From Campylobacter sp. RM6914 (GTDB taxonomy: Bacteria > Campylobacterota > Campylobacteria > Campylobacterales > Campylobacteraceae): 64,000 nt of DNA. Below the pieces are notes generated by a model, which was not told where the DNA came from, made no database searches, and saw only the letters and a list, made by a program, of their open reading frames with translations. The translations under genes and the position numbers were made by a program. The stretch is taken from the NCBI RefSeq assembly GCF_004803835.1, contig NZ_CP012545.1, positions 434,001 through 498,000 of the forward strand, written 5' to 3'. This document shows, in pieces, positions 8,090 through 16,270 of this stretch (position 1 is the first letter of the stretch; each line of letters starts with the position of its first letter).

Positions 8090-9310
8090 TTATCTTAGTT
8101 CAAGCCATAAAGGTATTGTTCCCGTATTGACTGTGGCGGAGTAGGTAGAGCCAGGCGGTATGATTCCGCAAAGAGTGATTACTTCTGATGAAGATGTTGC
8201 AAAATACTGAATCATCTTTCCATCTACCGTGAGATACCCTCCGCAGCTACCGGTTAGCGCAGATGTTCTTATTGAGACGTAAATAGATCTGCCCGTCGTG
8301 TTTGTGTATGTTATACCCCGTTTTCTTTGGCTTGTCATATCTTGCCAAGTTTGATTTATGCCTAGTGGTGTTGGTATGGCTCTTAAAACATCACTCACAG
8401 CTTTTTCAGTTACCGCTACGTCTTCAGCGTTACCCGTTATGCTGTTTTTTAATTTTGTGATGCCCGCTTTCGTTTCGGTAGCGTATATACTATCGTCTAT
8501 TTGGTTTGCGTTCGGCTCTTTAACGTCTTTAGTTTTTATAAGCACGACTACGCTTATATTGTAGGGGCGGTTTTCATTTGCGGTCGGGACTACCCTAGAG
8601 GCGTCAAAATTCACGTTTGATAGTTGTCCGGGACCGCCGGTAAAATTGCCCGCACTCCCATCTACAGCAAATGCGCCTATTATTGGATTGGTGGAGCCGT
8701 CATTTCTTACTCCGCCTGAGGTTCCGGTGATATTCCTTATAGCATCTTGTTGAGCCTCTCCGATAGGTGCGGCATTTCCACCGACAGAGCGAAAGAATTT
8801 ACCGTCGCTGAAATTCGGTATATTGAAATTCTCTTCACTTCCGCCATATGTATACCCAATAACCGCAAAGAGTTCTGCATACTCTGATTTTACAAGGCTT
8901 CGTCCGTCGCAAACAAGAAAACCCGAGGGCGTATGGCTTTCAGAACTCCAAAGCAGGTATGAGCCAATTTTTAGCCCGTCTGAGATTTCTGATTTTAGAG
9001 CGTATTTGTCGGCTGCTACTCCGCCGAGTTTTTGGCTATCGGCAGCCGTTTCATTTTCGCCAAGCTTAACATTTATCAGCTCATCAATCTGCGTTTTTGA
9101 GTAACTATCATTTATGTTGCGTTTTTTAGCTAGTTGGGCGTTTATATCGTTTGAACTGTTTTCAATCTGCTCCTTAAGATAGCTCGTGCGATTTGCTAGC
9201 TGTTTTGCTTGTTTGTTGCTTATGCCGTCCGCTCCGCCTACTACGGGATCGGTGGTTTCTAGCTGATAAATTCCCTCTTCCCAAGTATTTGTCTCTTTTA
9301 AGTTTGCCAT
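8090..9310 (-). CDS. Tail fibre protein H with tail-collar domain
   Basis: A 406-residue protein when started at ATG 9310 (MANLKETNTWEEG); an upstream in-frame ATG five codons earlier lies in the Shine-Dalgarno region. Residues 1-120 form a P2-H-like shaft start. Residues about 125-190 are a phage tail collar domain (LLWSSESHTPSGFLVCDGRS, then YTYGGSEENFNIPNF). The C-terminus is a glycine- and threonine-rich region, probably the receptor-binding tip. The fibre decides host range. Its ATG overlaps the stop of a 20-codon micro-ORF (TAATG). Confidence 0.88.
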   Translation of the reverse strand: MANLKETNTWEEGIYQLETTDPVVGGADGISNKQAKQLANRTSYLKEQIENSSNDINAQLAKKRNINDSYSKTQIDELINVKLGENETAADSQKLGGVAADKYALKSEISDGLKIGSYLLWSSESHTPSGFLVCDGRSLVKSEYAELFAVIGYTYGGSEENFNIPNFSDGKFFRSVGGNAAPIGEAQQDAIRNITGTSGGVRNDGSTNPIIGAFAVDGSAGNFTGGPGQLSNVNFDASRVVPTANENRPYNISVVVLIKTKDVKEPNANQIDDSIYATETKAGITKLKNSITGNAEDVAVTEKAVSDVLRAIPTPLGINQTWQDMTSQRKRGITYTNTTGRSIYVSIRTSALTGSCGGYLTVDGKMIQYFATSSSEVITLCGIIPPGSTYSATVNTGTIPLWLELR

Positions 9311-9372
9311 TACGCTACGCTCCATTTAGAAATCTTTTTGCTTCGCAAAAAACGTTTTACTGATTTTGCCAT
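9310..9372 (-). CDS. 20-residue basic micro-ORF between I and the tail fibre gene
   Basis: It starts at ATG 9372 in a TAATG overlap with the end of I, and ends at TAA 9310-9312 in a second TAATG overlap with the fibre start. The peptide (MAKSVKRFL, then RSKKISKWSVA) has seven lysine or arginine residues. A near-copy of this DNA is present at 20108-20173. The tight coupling on both sides argues that it is translated. It may act only to carry ribosomes to the fibre start, or it may be a relic of a recombination linker. Confidence 0.5.
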   Translation of the reverse strand: MAKSVKRFLRSKKISKWSVA

Positions 9373-9920
9373 TAATAAACTCCGTAATTGAATTGATCGT
9401 TGTATCTTATAGATCCGTCATAGGTTAAATTTGCCGCTCTACTATCGATGGTTGTTAATACGCATCTAACGGGTGCAGCGCTTTTAGCCGCATCGCTTAT
9501 GCGTTTTGCTTTCTCACGAGATAGCGGAATACTTGAGATAACGCTATACTCCGCCCAGTGATCGTTGCTACCGTAAAATCTAGCCCCGCCGTGCAGTATG
9601 GAGCCGTCATATTTTTGCCCTAAATTTCCCTCTATTATCAAAGCTCCGCTATCTATCGCCTGCACCGCTTTTTTAACAGCGTAAAAGGTGCCTGAGTAGT
9701 AGTGAATAGCAAATGCGTTTTTTATCAGCTCGCGTGCGGCTATCTCGCTAAGCCCCTCTATATCCACGTCAAACGAAGCGGCTAAAATAGGCAAAAGGGA
9801 TACCGGACAACTATCCGCCAGAGTGTTAATCACGCCTATATCAAACTCATCGAAACGGATGCCAAAAAGCTCGTCAAATTTCTTATCAAATTTGCTTTTA
9901 TGGTTTGGAAGCAAGGTCAT
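9372..9920 (-). CDS. Baseplate protein I (P2 gpI family)
   Basis: A 182-residue protein with the gpI pattern DEFDIGVINTLADSCPVSLL near the N-terminus and AIHYYSGTFYAVKKAVQAI in the middle, matching P2 I (about 176). It overlaps J by 4 bases (ATGA) and stands in the V-W-J-I order of P2. It is a wedge component of the baseplate that anchors fibres. Confidence 0.92.
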   Translation of the reverse strand: MTLLPNHKSKFDKKFDELFGIRFDEFDIGVINTLADSCPVSLLPILAASFDVDIEGLSEIAARELIKNAFAIHYYSGTFYAVKKAVQAIDSGALIIEGNLGQKYDGSILHGGARFYGSNDHWAEYSVISSIPLSREKAKRISDAAKSAAPVRCVLTTIDSRAANLTYDGSIRYNDQFNYGVY

Positions 9921-11002
9921 AGGCTAGCCTTTTTATAGCTTAGATTAAAGCTTATCCTTGCAAAGCTATCATCGCCTACCTTTGTATCAATCGTAGGAGT
10001 TTGCAAATTCACTCTATACACTCCATTTTTATGAAGCACGGAGTAGATATAACTTAAATTTAGATTTTCTCCTATCTTTAGAGTGCTTGGAGTGGCTTTT
10101 ATTGCTTTATCTATCTCATCTTGCATAAACATATCGGTTAGCTCAAGTTCTGCTTTTATCTCGATATTTATAATATTTGCATTTGTTACTATCACGCTAT
10201 CGGTTAGCGGTCTTACTTTTTCATCATTTAGATAGTCCGCTACGCTAGTCCTTGTCTCCTCGCTCATATCAGCTGTTTTTAGATACACTTTTACTATGCC
10301 CGCACCGCCGTTTAGCACGCTAACTTCTAGTACCTTTATATTTGCCGACATCGCTTGATAGATATAGGCTTTAGCGCTTCCTGCCGTGCTAAATCTCTCT
10401 AAGCTAAGCACGGCTCTCTCGCGCAGTCTATCGTCGCTTTCACGCTCTGCTCCGCCTAAAAATTCGCTCTCTTGCTTTGCCGTAAGCACAAAAGGAAGCG
10501 GTGTTTGAATGAGCTCACATTTAATTAGGCTTGATTTCACGTAGCTATCAAGCACGCTTACACCTATTATCTCTTTATTACCGGCTTTTATAACTAGGCT
10601 ATTTTTTAGTGTGGCAGTGTCGCCGTCTTTGCTTACGAGCGTAAGTCCGGCAGGGATATAAACATCATAACCAAGCGTAGTACTTAGACTAAATTTAACG
10701 TTTGCCGTAGGTTTTTCGCCCTTTAATCTTTCTATGCCGTATATTGCTACTACGTTATCAAGGTCGCTTCCCGTCGCAAAAGGAAGTAGCATTGATTTTA
10801 CGCTTTGATTTATCCTAGCTCGAAGTAGTAACTCGCGGTAAGCTAGCGTCTCAAGCAAAGCCGAGTAGCTGTCGCTCTCCAAAAGCGCGATCTCGTCATC
10901 GGTTAAATACTCTTTAAAGACGTTTTTAACGCTATTTAAAATTTCATCATAATTAAGCGTTTCGATAACATTCGGATAAGGCAAAGCTTTTAAATCAAGC
11001 AT
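9917..11002 (-). CDS. Baseplate assembly protein J (P2 gpJ family)
   Basis: A 361-residue member of the gpJ family. It starts LDLKALPYPNVIETLNYDEI, contains the typical LLPFATGSDLDNVVAIYGIERL and ESDDRLRERAVLSLERFSTAGS, and ends in a beta-rich part. P2 J is somewhat shorter (about 302). It forms the inner ring of the baseplate with W and I. It overlaps W by 8 bases. Confidence 0.93.
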   Translation of the reverse strand: MLDLKALPYPNVIETLNYDEILNSVKNVFKEYLTDDEIALLESDSYSALLETLAYRELLLRARINQSVKSMLLPFATGSDLDNVVAIYGIERLKGEKPTANVKFSLSTTLGYDVYIPAGLTLVSKDGDTATLKNSLVIKAGNKEIIGVSVLDSYVKSSLIKCELIQTPLPFVLTAKQESEFLGGAERESDDRLRERAVLSLERFSTAGSAKAYIYQAMSANIKVLEVSVLNGGAGIVKVYLKTADMSEETRTSVADYLNDEKVRPLTDSVIVTNANIINIEIKAELELTDMFMQDEIDKAIKATPSTLKIGENLNLSYIYSVLHKNGVYRVNLQTPTIDTKVGDDSFARISFNLSYKKASL

Positions 11003-11282
11003 AAGCTACCTCCATACTATCGCCGCTTTCAAAGGTTATTTTAAATTTAAGGCTGTTGTTTTGCAGGCTGATTAGCCTTACTTCATCGATTTTTATGCGT
11101 TTTTCCCATTTTTCTACCGCTTCTATGACATACCAAGCAAGATCGGCTCTAAAGCTATCATCGATGCGGCGATCGATTAGCTCAAACAGACGGCTGCCGT
11201 ATTCGGGCAGCATAACCCTTGAACCAAGCGGCGTTAAAAGTATGTCTTTTATGCTCTGTTCTATGCTTACTAAGTGTTTCAT
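10995..11282 (-). CDS. Baseplate wedge protein W (gpW/gp25 family)
   Basis: A 95-residue gp25-like protein with the conserved LLTPLGSRVMLPEYGSRLFE and the EPR-like region replaced by MLPEYGS. It is present in practically all contractile tails and starts sheath polymerisation. It stands between V and J, with a one-base gap to V. Confidence 0.93.
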   Translation of the reverse strand: MKHLVSIEQSIKDILLTPLGSRVMLPEYGSRLFELIDRRIDDSFRADLAWYVIEAVEKWEKRIKIDEVRLISLQNNSLKFKITFESGDSMEVAYA

Positions 11283-11283
11283 A

Positions 11284-11907
11284 TTAATCTCTCGCTAGTC
11301 CGTTATTTGTGTGGTTTGTTAAATCGCCCCTGCTGTCGCTTATGCTTCCGCCAAAGCTTGCATTACCTCCGGTTGTGATTGAGCCGGTTATATTTACGTC
11401 CCCGTTGATTGAAAAACTTCCGCTACCGCCGCCTGAACCCGCCGTAGTGATAGCACCTTGTATTAGCGTATTACCTAGTAGCTTGATATTTGGGCTTTTT
11501 ACGGTCGTGTCGTTTGCTTTTACGTTTACACTTTGAGCGGTCAAATTTGCATTATCGCAGGCTATATTTATCTCTTTTGGAGTGGAGATAACAAGAGTGC
11601 TATTTACCGTGTTATAGCTTATTTGCACGCCGTCCTCGTAAATACAAATTTGCTCTTTTTCGTTTGTGTCGGGAGCCGAGTGCACTTCTTGATATACCGA
11701 GCGAAGTATTACGCCGCTATTTAGACTGCCGCGAATCGGCAAGACGATTACCTGCTCGCCCACGCGAATCGGCGTAAAAGCTCTTGCGAAAGAATTTGCC
11801 AAAGCAAGCACAGGCAGAAAGTCGGTTACCATATCTCCTATAGCAACCCTTGCACGATCCGCTCTTACTTCGCTAATAATGCCGATTTCAATAAATTCCG
11901 TCTTCAT
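11284..11907 (-). CDS. Baseplate spike protein V
   Basis: A 207-residue spike of the P2 gpV family (P2 V is 211). The N-terminal OB-like part includes AIGDMVTDFLPVLALANSFA and IRVGEQVIVLPIRGSLNSG. The C-terminal half turns into short beta-helix-like repeats rich in T, N and G (VNITGSITTGGNASFGGSI). It would form the central membrane-piercing spike. It overlaps the upstream membrane protein gene by 20 bases. Confidence 0.92.
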   Translation of the reverse strand: MKTEFIEIGIISEVRADRARVAIGDMVTDFLPVLALANSFARAFTPIRVGEQVIVLPIRGSLNSGVILRSVYQEVHSAPDTNEKEQICIYEDGVQISYNTVNSTLVISTPKEINIACDNANLTAQSVNVKANDTTVKSPNIKLLGNTLIQGAITTAGSGGGSGSFSINGDVNITGSITTGGNASFGGSISDSRGDLTNHTNNGLARD

Positions 11908-12280
11908 ATTCGCTCTCTTTTATGTGTTCGCCAAAATTTTTATTTTTACGTTTGACATTAAATTTGATCTCTTTAACATCTTCGTGAATGTCGTTAAGTT
12001 TTTGGCGACTTTCTACGCGGTCGATCTTTAGAGTTTCGATTAGGGCTCTTGTCGCGTCCGCGTTGTTGTTAAAAGCTTCGTTTGTCTTTGTGGTTACTTC
12101 GATTATCTTTTGTGAGTTTGCATTTGCGTTTTTGCTAAGTAGCCAAAAGATTATGACAAAGGCTACAAAGCCAAAAATCACCATAAAGACTAAAAACTCA
12201 TTTGACCCCCAGCTTCCTGCAGAAGTGATAAGCCCGGTAGTCTCTTTTATTTCATCGCTAAAATTTAGACTATTTTCCAT
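11888..12280 (-). CDS. Single-span membrane protein with coiled coil, lysis-region candidate
   Basis: 130 residues. One strong membrane segment at about residues 29-49 (FLVFMVIFGFVAFVIIFWLL) is followed by a long charged helix (ATRALIETLKIDRVESRQKL). It sits directly after a spanin-like pair, in a place where Mu-like phages keep lysis or tail-junction genes. A holin or anti-holin role is possible but the topology (short N-terminus, long helical tail) is not diagnostic. No family was recognised. Confidence 0.6.
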   Translation of the reverse strand: MENSLNFSDEIKETTGLITSAGSWGSNEFLVFMVIFGFVAFVIIFWLLSKNANANSQKIIEVTTKTNEAFNNNADATRALIETLKIDRVESRQKLNDIHEDVKEIKFNVKRKNKNFGEHIKESEYEDGIY

Positions 12281-12281
12281 A

Positions 12282-12515
12282 CTATTCCTTTATACCAAGA
12301 CATTGTTTTAGCAGGTTTTCGCAATCTCGGTAGTAGATCATTTTTGCTTTGTCCGCTTCAAACGTGCCGTCGTTTTTTGGTTTTACAGGCATTAGTGCGT
12401 TACACCTTACAGGCATTAGCTTTTCTTTATATATGATATGAGGCTCTACCGCTTGTTTATCCGCACAGCCTGCGAAAAGCAAAGCAAGTAACACAAAAGC
12501 AGCTAAATTTCTCAT
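12282..12515 (-). CDS. Rz1-like outer-membrane spanin lipoprotein
   Basis: 77 residues with a lipoprotein signal: MRNLAAFVLLALLFAGC, with the lipobox LFAGC placing the lipidated cysteine at residue 17. The mature part is short and carries three more cysteines. It overlaps the upstream inner-membrane coiled-coil gene by 4 bases. The pair has the architecture of an i-spanin/o-spanin couple that fuses the membranes at lysis. Assignment is by architecture and position. Confidence 0.75.
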   Translation of the reverse strand: MRNLAAFVLLALLFAGCADKQAVEPHIIYKEKLMPVRCNALMPVKPKNDGTFEADKAKMIYYRDCENLLKQCLGIKE

Positions 12516-12868
12516 TTAAACAACTCCTTATAAGCCTTTAGCTCCGCTTCGCAGCTTTTATCCTTGACGAAAATTTTCTTTATTCGCTCTATCTCTTTTG
12601 GCGGAGTGTTGTCGATCTTTACTGCTGCTGTTTTTATGGCTTCATTTTGCAAGGCAAGAGTAGCGTCGCAGTTAGTTAAATTTGCTTTTAGCGTAGCCTT
12701 ATCAGTCGTTAGTTCGTCCGCTTTTTTGGTTAGCTCTTTGTTGCTATCTTTTAGAATTTCATTTGCAGCCGCAAGCGAGCTTATTTTTAGCCCCGTGCCG
12801 ATGAGCGATATAGCCAAAAAACCGCACACGCAAAGAGCGTAAAGAAAAGGCTTGCTAAAAATACCCAT
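12512..12868 (-). CDS. Rz-like inner-membrane spanin
   Basis: 118 residues with an N-terminal membrane anchor (FLYALCVCGFLAISLIGTGL) and a periplasmic coiled coil (ANEILKDSNKELTKKADELT) followed by a cysteine-bearing C-terminus. It precedes the lipoprotein gene with an ATGA overlap, and follows the endolysin-candidate gene by one base. Together these make a compact lysis cassette. Confidence 0.75.
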   Translation of the reverse strand: MGIFSKPFLYALCVCGFLAISLIGTGLKISSLAAANEILKDSNKELTKKADELTTDKATLKANLTNCDATLALQNEAIKTAAVKIDNTPPKEIERIKKIFVKDKSCEAELKAYKELFK

Positions 12869-12869
12869 C

Positions 12870-13295
12870 TTATACCCCTTGTAAATTTATAATCTCAACC
12901 GTAAGCGGCTTATCTTTGGTTATTTTTAAAAACGCCTCAAGTGTCTTTTTACCCTCGTAAACGCCTTTATCATCATACTTTTGTCCTAGCAAGATACATC
13001 CAAGAGTATGTTTTGGATAGTTACCTGCATGGATTAAAATTCTACGTGCCTTTATAACATTCTCATTAAAAAGTGTCGGTAAAACTCGCCCAAAACGCGG
13101 GCTATACTCCCACGCGACGTCGTATTTTCCTTGTGGAATGCGTAAATCTCTACCAGGCGTAACGCAATCATCGCCCGCAGGCTCAAGCGTGTAACCGCTA
13201 AGCAATACCCGCTCATCGGTTTGTCCTACGCAAAGTTCAAATTTACCCAGTGTGCCGTCATGTATATTTTTAAATCGCCTAATCGTCAGCTTCAT
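12870..13295 (-). CDS. DUF5675 protein, endolysin candidate
   Basis: 141 residues of the DUF5675 type: KLTIRRFKNIHDGTLGKFEL, then TPGRDLRIPQGKYDVAWEYS, then RRILIHAGNYPKHTLGCILL. The His...Thr-x-Gly-Cys arrangement recalls the HG...(S/T)xGC catalytic motif of L,D-transpeptidase/YkuD enzymes, so a cell-wall activity is plausible. It is the first gene of the lysis block, and no other lysozyme or amidase candidate was seen in the prophage. The link to lysis is inferred from position. Confidence 0.7.
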   Translation of the reverse strand: MKLTIRRFKNIHDGTLGKFELCVGQTDERVLLSGYTLEPAGDDCVTPGRDLRIPQGKYDVAWEYSPRFGRVLPTLFNENVIKARRILIHAGNYPKHTLGCILLGQKYDDKGVYEGKKTLEAFLKITKDKPLTVEIINLQGV

Positions 13296-13443
13296 CTTCT
13301 TTGTTTTCGTCCGTAGCGGGGAGAAAATCTATCATCCCCTCGTCTAAATATACGCTCGCCTCTTCAGGCTCAAGTCGCACGATCTCGCCCTCTTTTACAA
13401 AACCACCTTTTACGCAGATGTTTTTAGTCGCGATATACTCCAT
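13279..13443 (-). CDS. Small capsid-adjacent protein
   Basis: 54 residues from ATG 13443 (MEYIATKNICVKGG) with an acidic C-terminus ending ENKEDEADD. It overlaps the DUF5675 gene by 17 bases and follows the capsid gene by 12. Short proteins with a KNICVKGGFVKEGEIV-like beta-barrel start are often found between capsid and tail genes of phages. It may be a head-completion or decoration protein. Its function is not established here. Confidence 0.6.
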   Translation of the reverse strand: MEYIATKNICVKGGFVKEGEIVRLEPEEASVYLDEGMIDFLPATDENKEDEADD

Positions 13444-13455
13444 TTTTTTACCTTT

Positions 13456-14349
13456 TTAAGCTTGTTTCATATAGCTAACCCATTTTTTGATGACTATCTC
13501 GTAATCAACGTATAGGTCAAAGACGTATTTTAGTGCGCGCTCCTCCGCGTCATACCATCTGTTGCGGCGAATATCAAGCACCGTGCCTAAAACTAAATTT
13601 TTAAGCGGAGTGGCTAGATACTCTCCTTTTGGCATTAAAGGCGTTACCTCAAGCGGCACTCCTAAAATTTTATCCGCTCCGCCTTGTATTAGATGAGTCG
13701 GAGAATTTAACGCGGCAAGCTCTTTGTTATACTCCTGTGCGTCGGCCGGGCTGATAAGGATCACCGCTTGGCTTAAAATATCGGGGTGCAAAGAAGCTAC
13801 AAGCGCACTTAGCCTATCTTTTACTTTCTCGTTTGACGCATAGGTTAGTTTTGTGGTCTCGCTAGAGTCTTTCGCTACGGCAACCCAGCCTTTATGAAGA
13901 GTCTTAAAGCTGCCGTCATACGTATCGCTCTCGCCGATAAAGCCAAGGAGCGCAAGGTCGTTGCCGAAAGCCTTTGCAAAGCTCTCAAACGTTTCGCTTT
14001 CAAATTTAGGGTTTGATTTGTTATCCTCTAGCGCGTCTTGAAGTATGCGAGCGAAGAGCTGAACGCTTTTTGCGTCAAGCTTTGCGCCGACTTTATTAAG
14101 TGCGGCTCTTTGGCTCTCGCTTGGCTTGTCTCCGCTTGGCACGCGCACCAAAATACCCTTAGCTACGTCCCACGCGTCAAGCTCTTTGGTTAATCTACCC
14201 ATCTTTTCGGTGTGAATTTTTTGCAAAAAGCCGTTATTTTGCTTGATAACATCGACAAAGTTATGCGCTTGCTCGGGCGTTAGCGCGCCTGAAAGCGTAA
14301 CGTTAGTCGCATTCATACTTGTTTTTAAAATTTCGTCTAATCCGCTCAT
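13456..14349 (-). CDS. Major capsid protein (P2-like)
   Basis: 297 residues. The N-terminal part (HNFVDVIKQNNGFLQKIHTE) and the central HPDILSQAVILISPADAQEY, followed by a beta-rich C-terminus (LYVDYEIVIKKWVSY), are those of a major capsid protein. The pattern is closest to the P2 gpN group, though shorter than P2 N. It follows the prohead protease gene with a one-base overlap. It is the expected most abundant head protein. Confidence 0.8.
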   Translation of the reverse strand: MSGLDEILKTSMNATNVTLSGALTPEQAHNFVDVIKQNNGFLQKIHTEKMGRLTKELDAWDVAKGILVRVPSGDKPSESQRAALNKVGAKLDAKSVQLFARILQDALEDNKSNPKFESETFESFAKAFGNDLALLGFIGESDTYDGSFKTLHKGWVAVAKDSSETTKLTYASNEKVKDRLSALVASLHPDILSQAVILISPADAQEYNKELAALNSPTHLIQGGADKILGVPLEVTPLMPKGEYLATPLKNLVLGTVLDIRRNRWYDAEERALKYVFDLYVDYEIVIKKWVSYMKQA

Positions 14350-15107
14350 TATAATATCCCTCCGCTAAGTGAATTTTCTTGTTTTTTGATCGTCTCGTCT
14401 TGTTTTGATTTGCTAAGCTCACTCGTGATAGCCTCAAGCTTTGCGGTTAGTTCGCCTACTGATTTTTCAAGCGCCTCAAGTTTTGCTTCGCTTGCGCTTA
14501 TGCCCGCTTTTACAAGCTCTGCCACCTTGTTTTCATCCATCGTCTCTCCTTTGTTGTTTGAAGTTTGTTTTTTTAAATTTTCGCTTGAGCCGAAAAACTC
14601 TTTTAGCGCCGCCATTACGCCGCCTTTGGTAATGCCCTCATCGGCATTTTTTATAACGCCGCTTCCATACATCGATAATCCCGTTATCGCTCCGTTTTTT
14701 ACCATCTGTTTTAGATCTTCATCCTCTAGCTTTATACCGACCGCCCATGCTCCGACCTCGCTAAAAAACTCATCTTTGCTTTTTACTATCCAGCTTTCGC
14801 ATATATAGGCGTTTGCGATGTTAAAATCGTGATTTACGTCAACGCAGTATCCAAGATCCGCCCTTTTCATAAAGTTGTAAGCGGCCCTTTTTATTTCGTT
14901 TGCATTTGCAAAATCTCCTTGCGTATCGACTTCATCGGGCGCATACACGATCCCGTAAACTACGCCTTGCTCGTCATCGCTCTTTTTAAAATTGACTCGT
15001 AAAAGCTCGTTAAAATTCTCATTTTTGTAAATGATCTTTTTATTATTCGCTCCCGCGCTAACAAGCGAGATTAGTTTTATTTGCATATTTGTGATCTCTT
15101 TGCTCAT
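14349..15107 (-). CDS. Prohead protease/scaffold, XkdF type
   Basis: 252 residues. Residues about 45-160 carry the XkdF-type protease pattern GIVYAPDEVDTQGDFANANE, a CVDVNHDFN histidine, a WAVGIKLEDEDLKQMVKNG strand and an ITGLSMYGSG segment with a candidate serine. The C-terminal third is a long coiled coil (EAKLEALEKSVGELTAKLEA) that resembles a scaffold. Protease and scaffold are thus fused, as in P2 O. It is the first gene of the minus-strand late operon and diverges from the portal gene. Confidence 0.85.
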   Translation of the reverse strand: MSKEITNMQIKLISLVSAGANNKKIIYKNENFNELLRVNFKKSDDEQGVVYGIVYAPDEVDTQGDFANANEIKRAAYNFMKRADLGYCVDVNHDFNIANAYICESWIVKSKDEFFSEVGAWAVGIKLEDEDLKQMVKNGAITGLSMYGSGVIKNADEGITKGGVMAALKEFFGSSENLKKQTSNNKGETMDENKVAELVKAGISASEAKLEALEKSVGELTAKLEAITSELSKSKQDETIKKQENSLSGGIL

Positions 15108-15166
15108 CTATTACGCTCCTTTAAAATATTGCGTGCATTTTGACAAAAAATAAAATTTTAAAAAAC

Positions 15167-15194
15167 CTAGATACGACATATATGTCGTATCTAG
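15167..15194. promoter_or_regulatory. 28-bp perfect palindrome between the divergent late operons
   Basis: Each arm reads CTAGATACGACATA, meeting its exact reverse complement with no spacer. It is centred in the 149-base gap between the protease gene (minus) and the portal gene (plus), so it can serve both late operons. It is probably the binding site of a dimeric late activator or repressor. The regulator is not identified; the zinc-ribbon protein at 22138-22323 is one candidate. Confidence 0.7.
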
Positions 15195-15256
15195 CTAGAA
15201 AGTAAAAAATTTTTATCATAAAATGGCGTTTTTGAAATAAATGTTTTAGGATATAT

Positions 15257-16270
15257 ATGCAAGTGATTTTTAAAAGTGTAGCGGGTAGCGTTCAATTAAC
15301 CGATGAGAGCAAAGACGGCAGCGGACTTGTCGAGCCGTTTTTCGGCTTTGATAGGATGCTTGATCTGTTTTATGCAAACACCTATCATCGTCGCGCCATA
15401 CAGCTAAAAGCCTCTCTTCTTTCAAATATAGAGGACGGCTCGAAGCTTGAAGGGCAAGGCATGACGCCGAAAGATTTTTTATACGCTTTTATACTAAATC
15501 TTGAAATTTTCGGTAACGCCTTTATGGAGATCGCCGGTAAAAACATCTATCTTTTGCCGAGCATCGAAGGGCGCGTAAATGAAAACAGAGAGGTTTTTCA
15601 ACTAAAAGACGGCCGTAAAATAGCGCTAAACGCAAGACATCTATACTACTATTCGCCGCGCAGTAGGTATTACGGCGAGCCCGATTACTTAGGCACTCTT
15701 TTACCGCTTTTAACCAATCAAAAAGCCGACAGCTTTAATAATGCGTTTTTTGACAACTCGGCACGCGCGGACACCGCCGTTATTTTTGAGAACTCAGAGC
15801 CCGACGAGATGCAGCTAAACGCTTTTAAAGAGTTTTTCGGCTCAAATTTCAGGGGTGCGAACAATGCTCACAAAACGCTTATACTAACCGCAAACGGAGA
15901 AAACGCAAAGGTTCGCATCGAAGATTTAAGCAAGGTGCAAGATATTAGCTTTGAAAAGCTTAAAAATTTAAACCGAGACGAGATCATCGCCGCTCACGGA
16001 GTGCCGCCGAGAATGATGGGCGTAATAAGCTCTGGCCAACTTGGCGGCGGAAGCGAAGTTATAGGTCAGCTTCATAGCTTTAACGAGCTAACTATCATAC
16101 CAAAGCAAGAGCAAATAGAGTGGTTTTTCGATAGCATCGGCTTTCCTATAAAGCTAAAACCTCTTGACGTAAGCAGCTTTAAAGACGACGGAGAGCTGGT
16201 AACTTCGCTGGTGCAAAGCGGCATTTTAAGCCTAGCCGAAGCGCGCGGGATATTAGGCTATGCAAAATAA
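15257..16270 (+). CDS. Portal protein, P2 Q / PBSX type
   Basis: 337 residues, similar in size to P2 Q (344). Typical segments are ILNLEIFGNAFMEI, YYYSPRSRYYGEPDYLG, NNAFFDNSARADTAVIF and AHGVPPRMMGVIS. It is the ring at the unique head vertex through which DNA is packed. It opens the plus-strand packaging operon (portal, two small genes, terminase) and diverges from the protease gene across the palindrome. The start has AGGATATAT upstream. Confidence 0.92.
   Translation: MQVIFKSVAGSVQLTDESKDGSGLVEPFFGFDRMLDLFYANTYHRRAIQLKASLLSNIEDGSKLEGQGMTPKDFLYAFILNLEIFGNAFMEIAGKNIYLLPSIEGRVNENREVFQLKDGRKIALNARHLYYYSPRSRYYGEPDYLGTLLPLLTNQKADSFNNAFFDNSARADTAVIFENSEPDEMQLNAFKEFFGSNFRGANNAHKTLILTANGENAKVRIEDLSKVQDISFEKLKNLNRDEIIAAHGVPPRMMGVISSGQLGGGSEVIGQLHSFNELTIIPKQEQIEWFFDSIGFPIKLKPLDVSSFKDDGELVTSLVQSGILSLAEARGILGYAK

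Noticed and set aside
14386-14808. Plus-strand 140-codon frame opposite the protease gene
   Set aside because: It is the serine-rich shadow of a helical gene on the other strand; no ribosome site and no domain.
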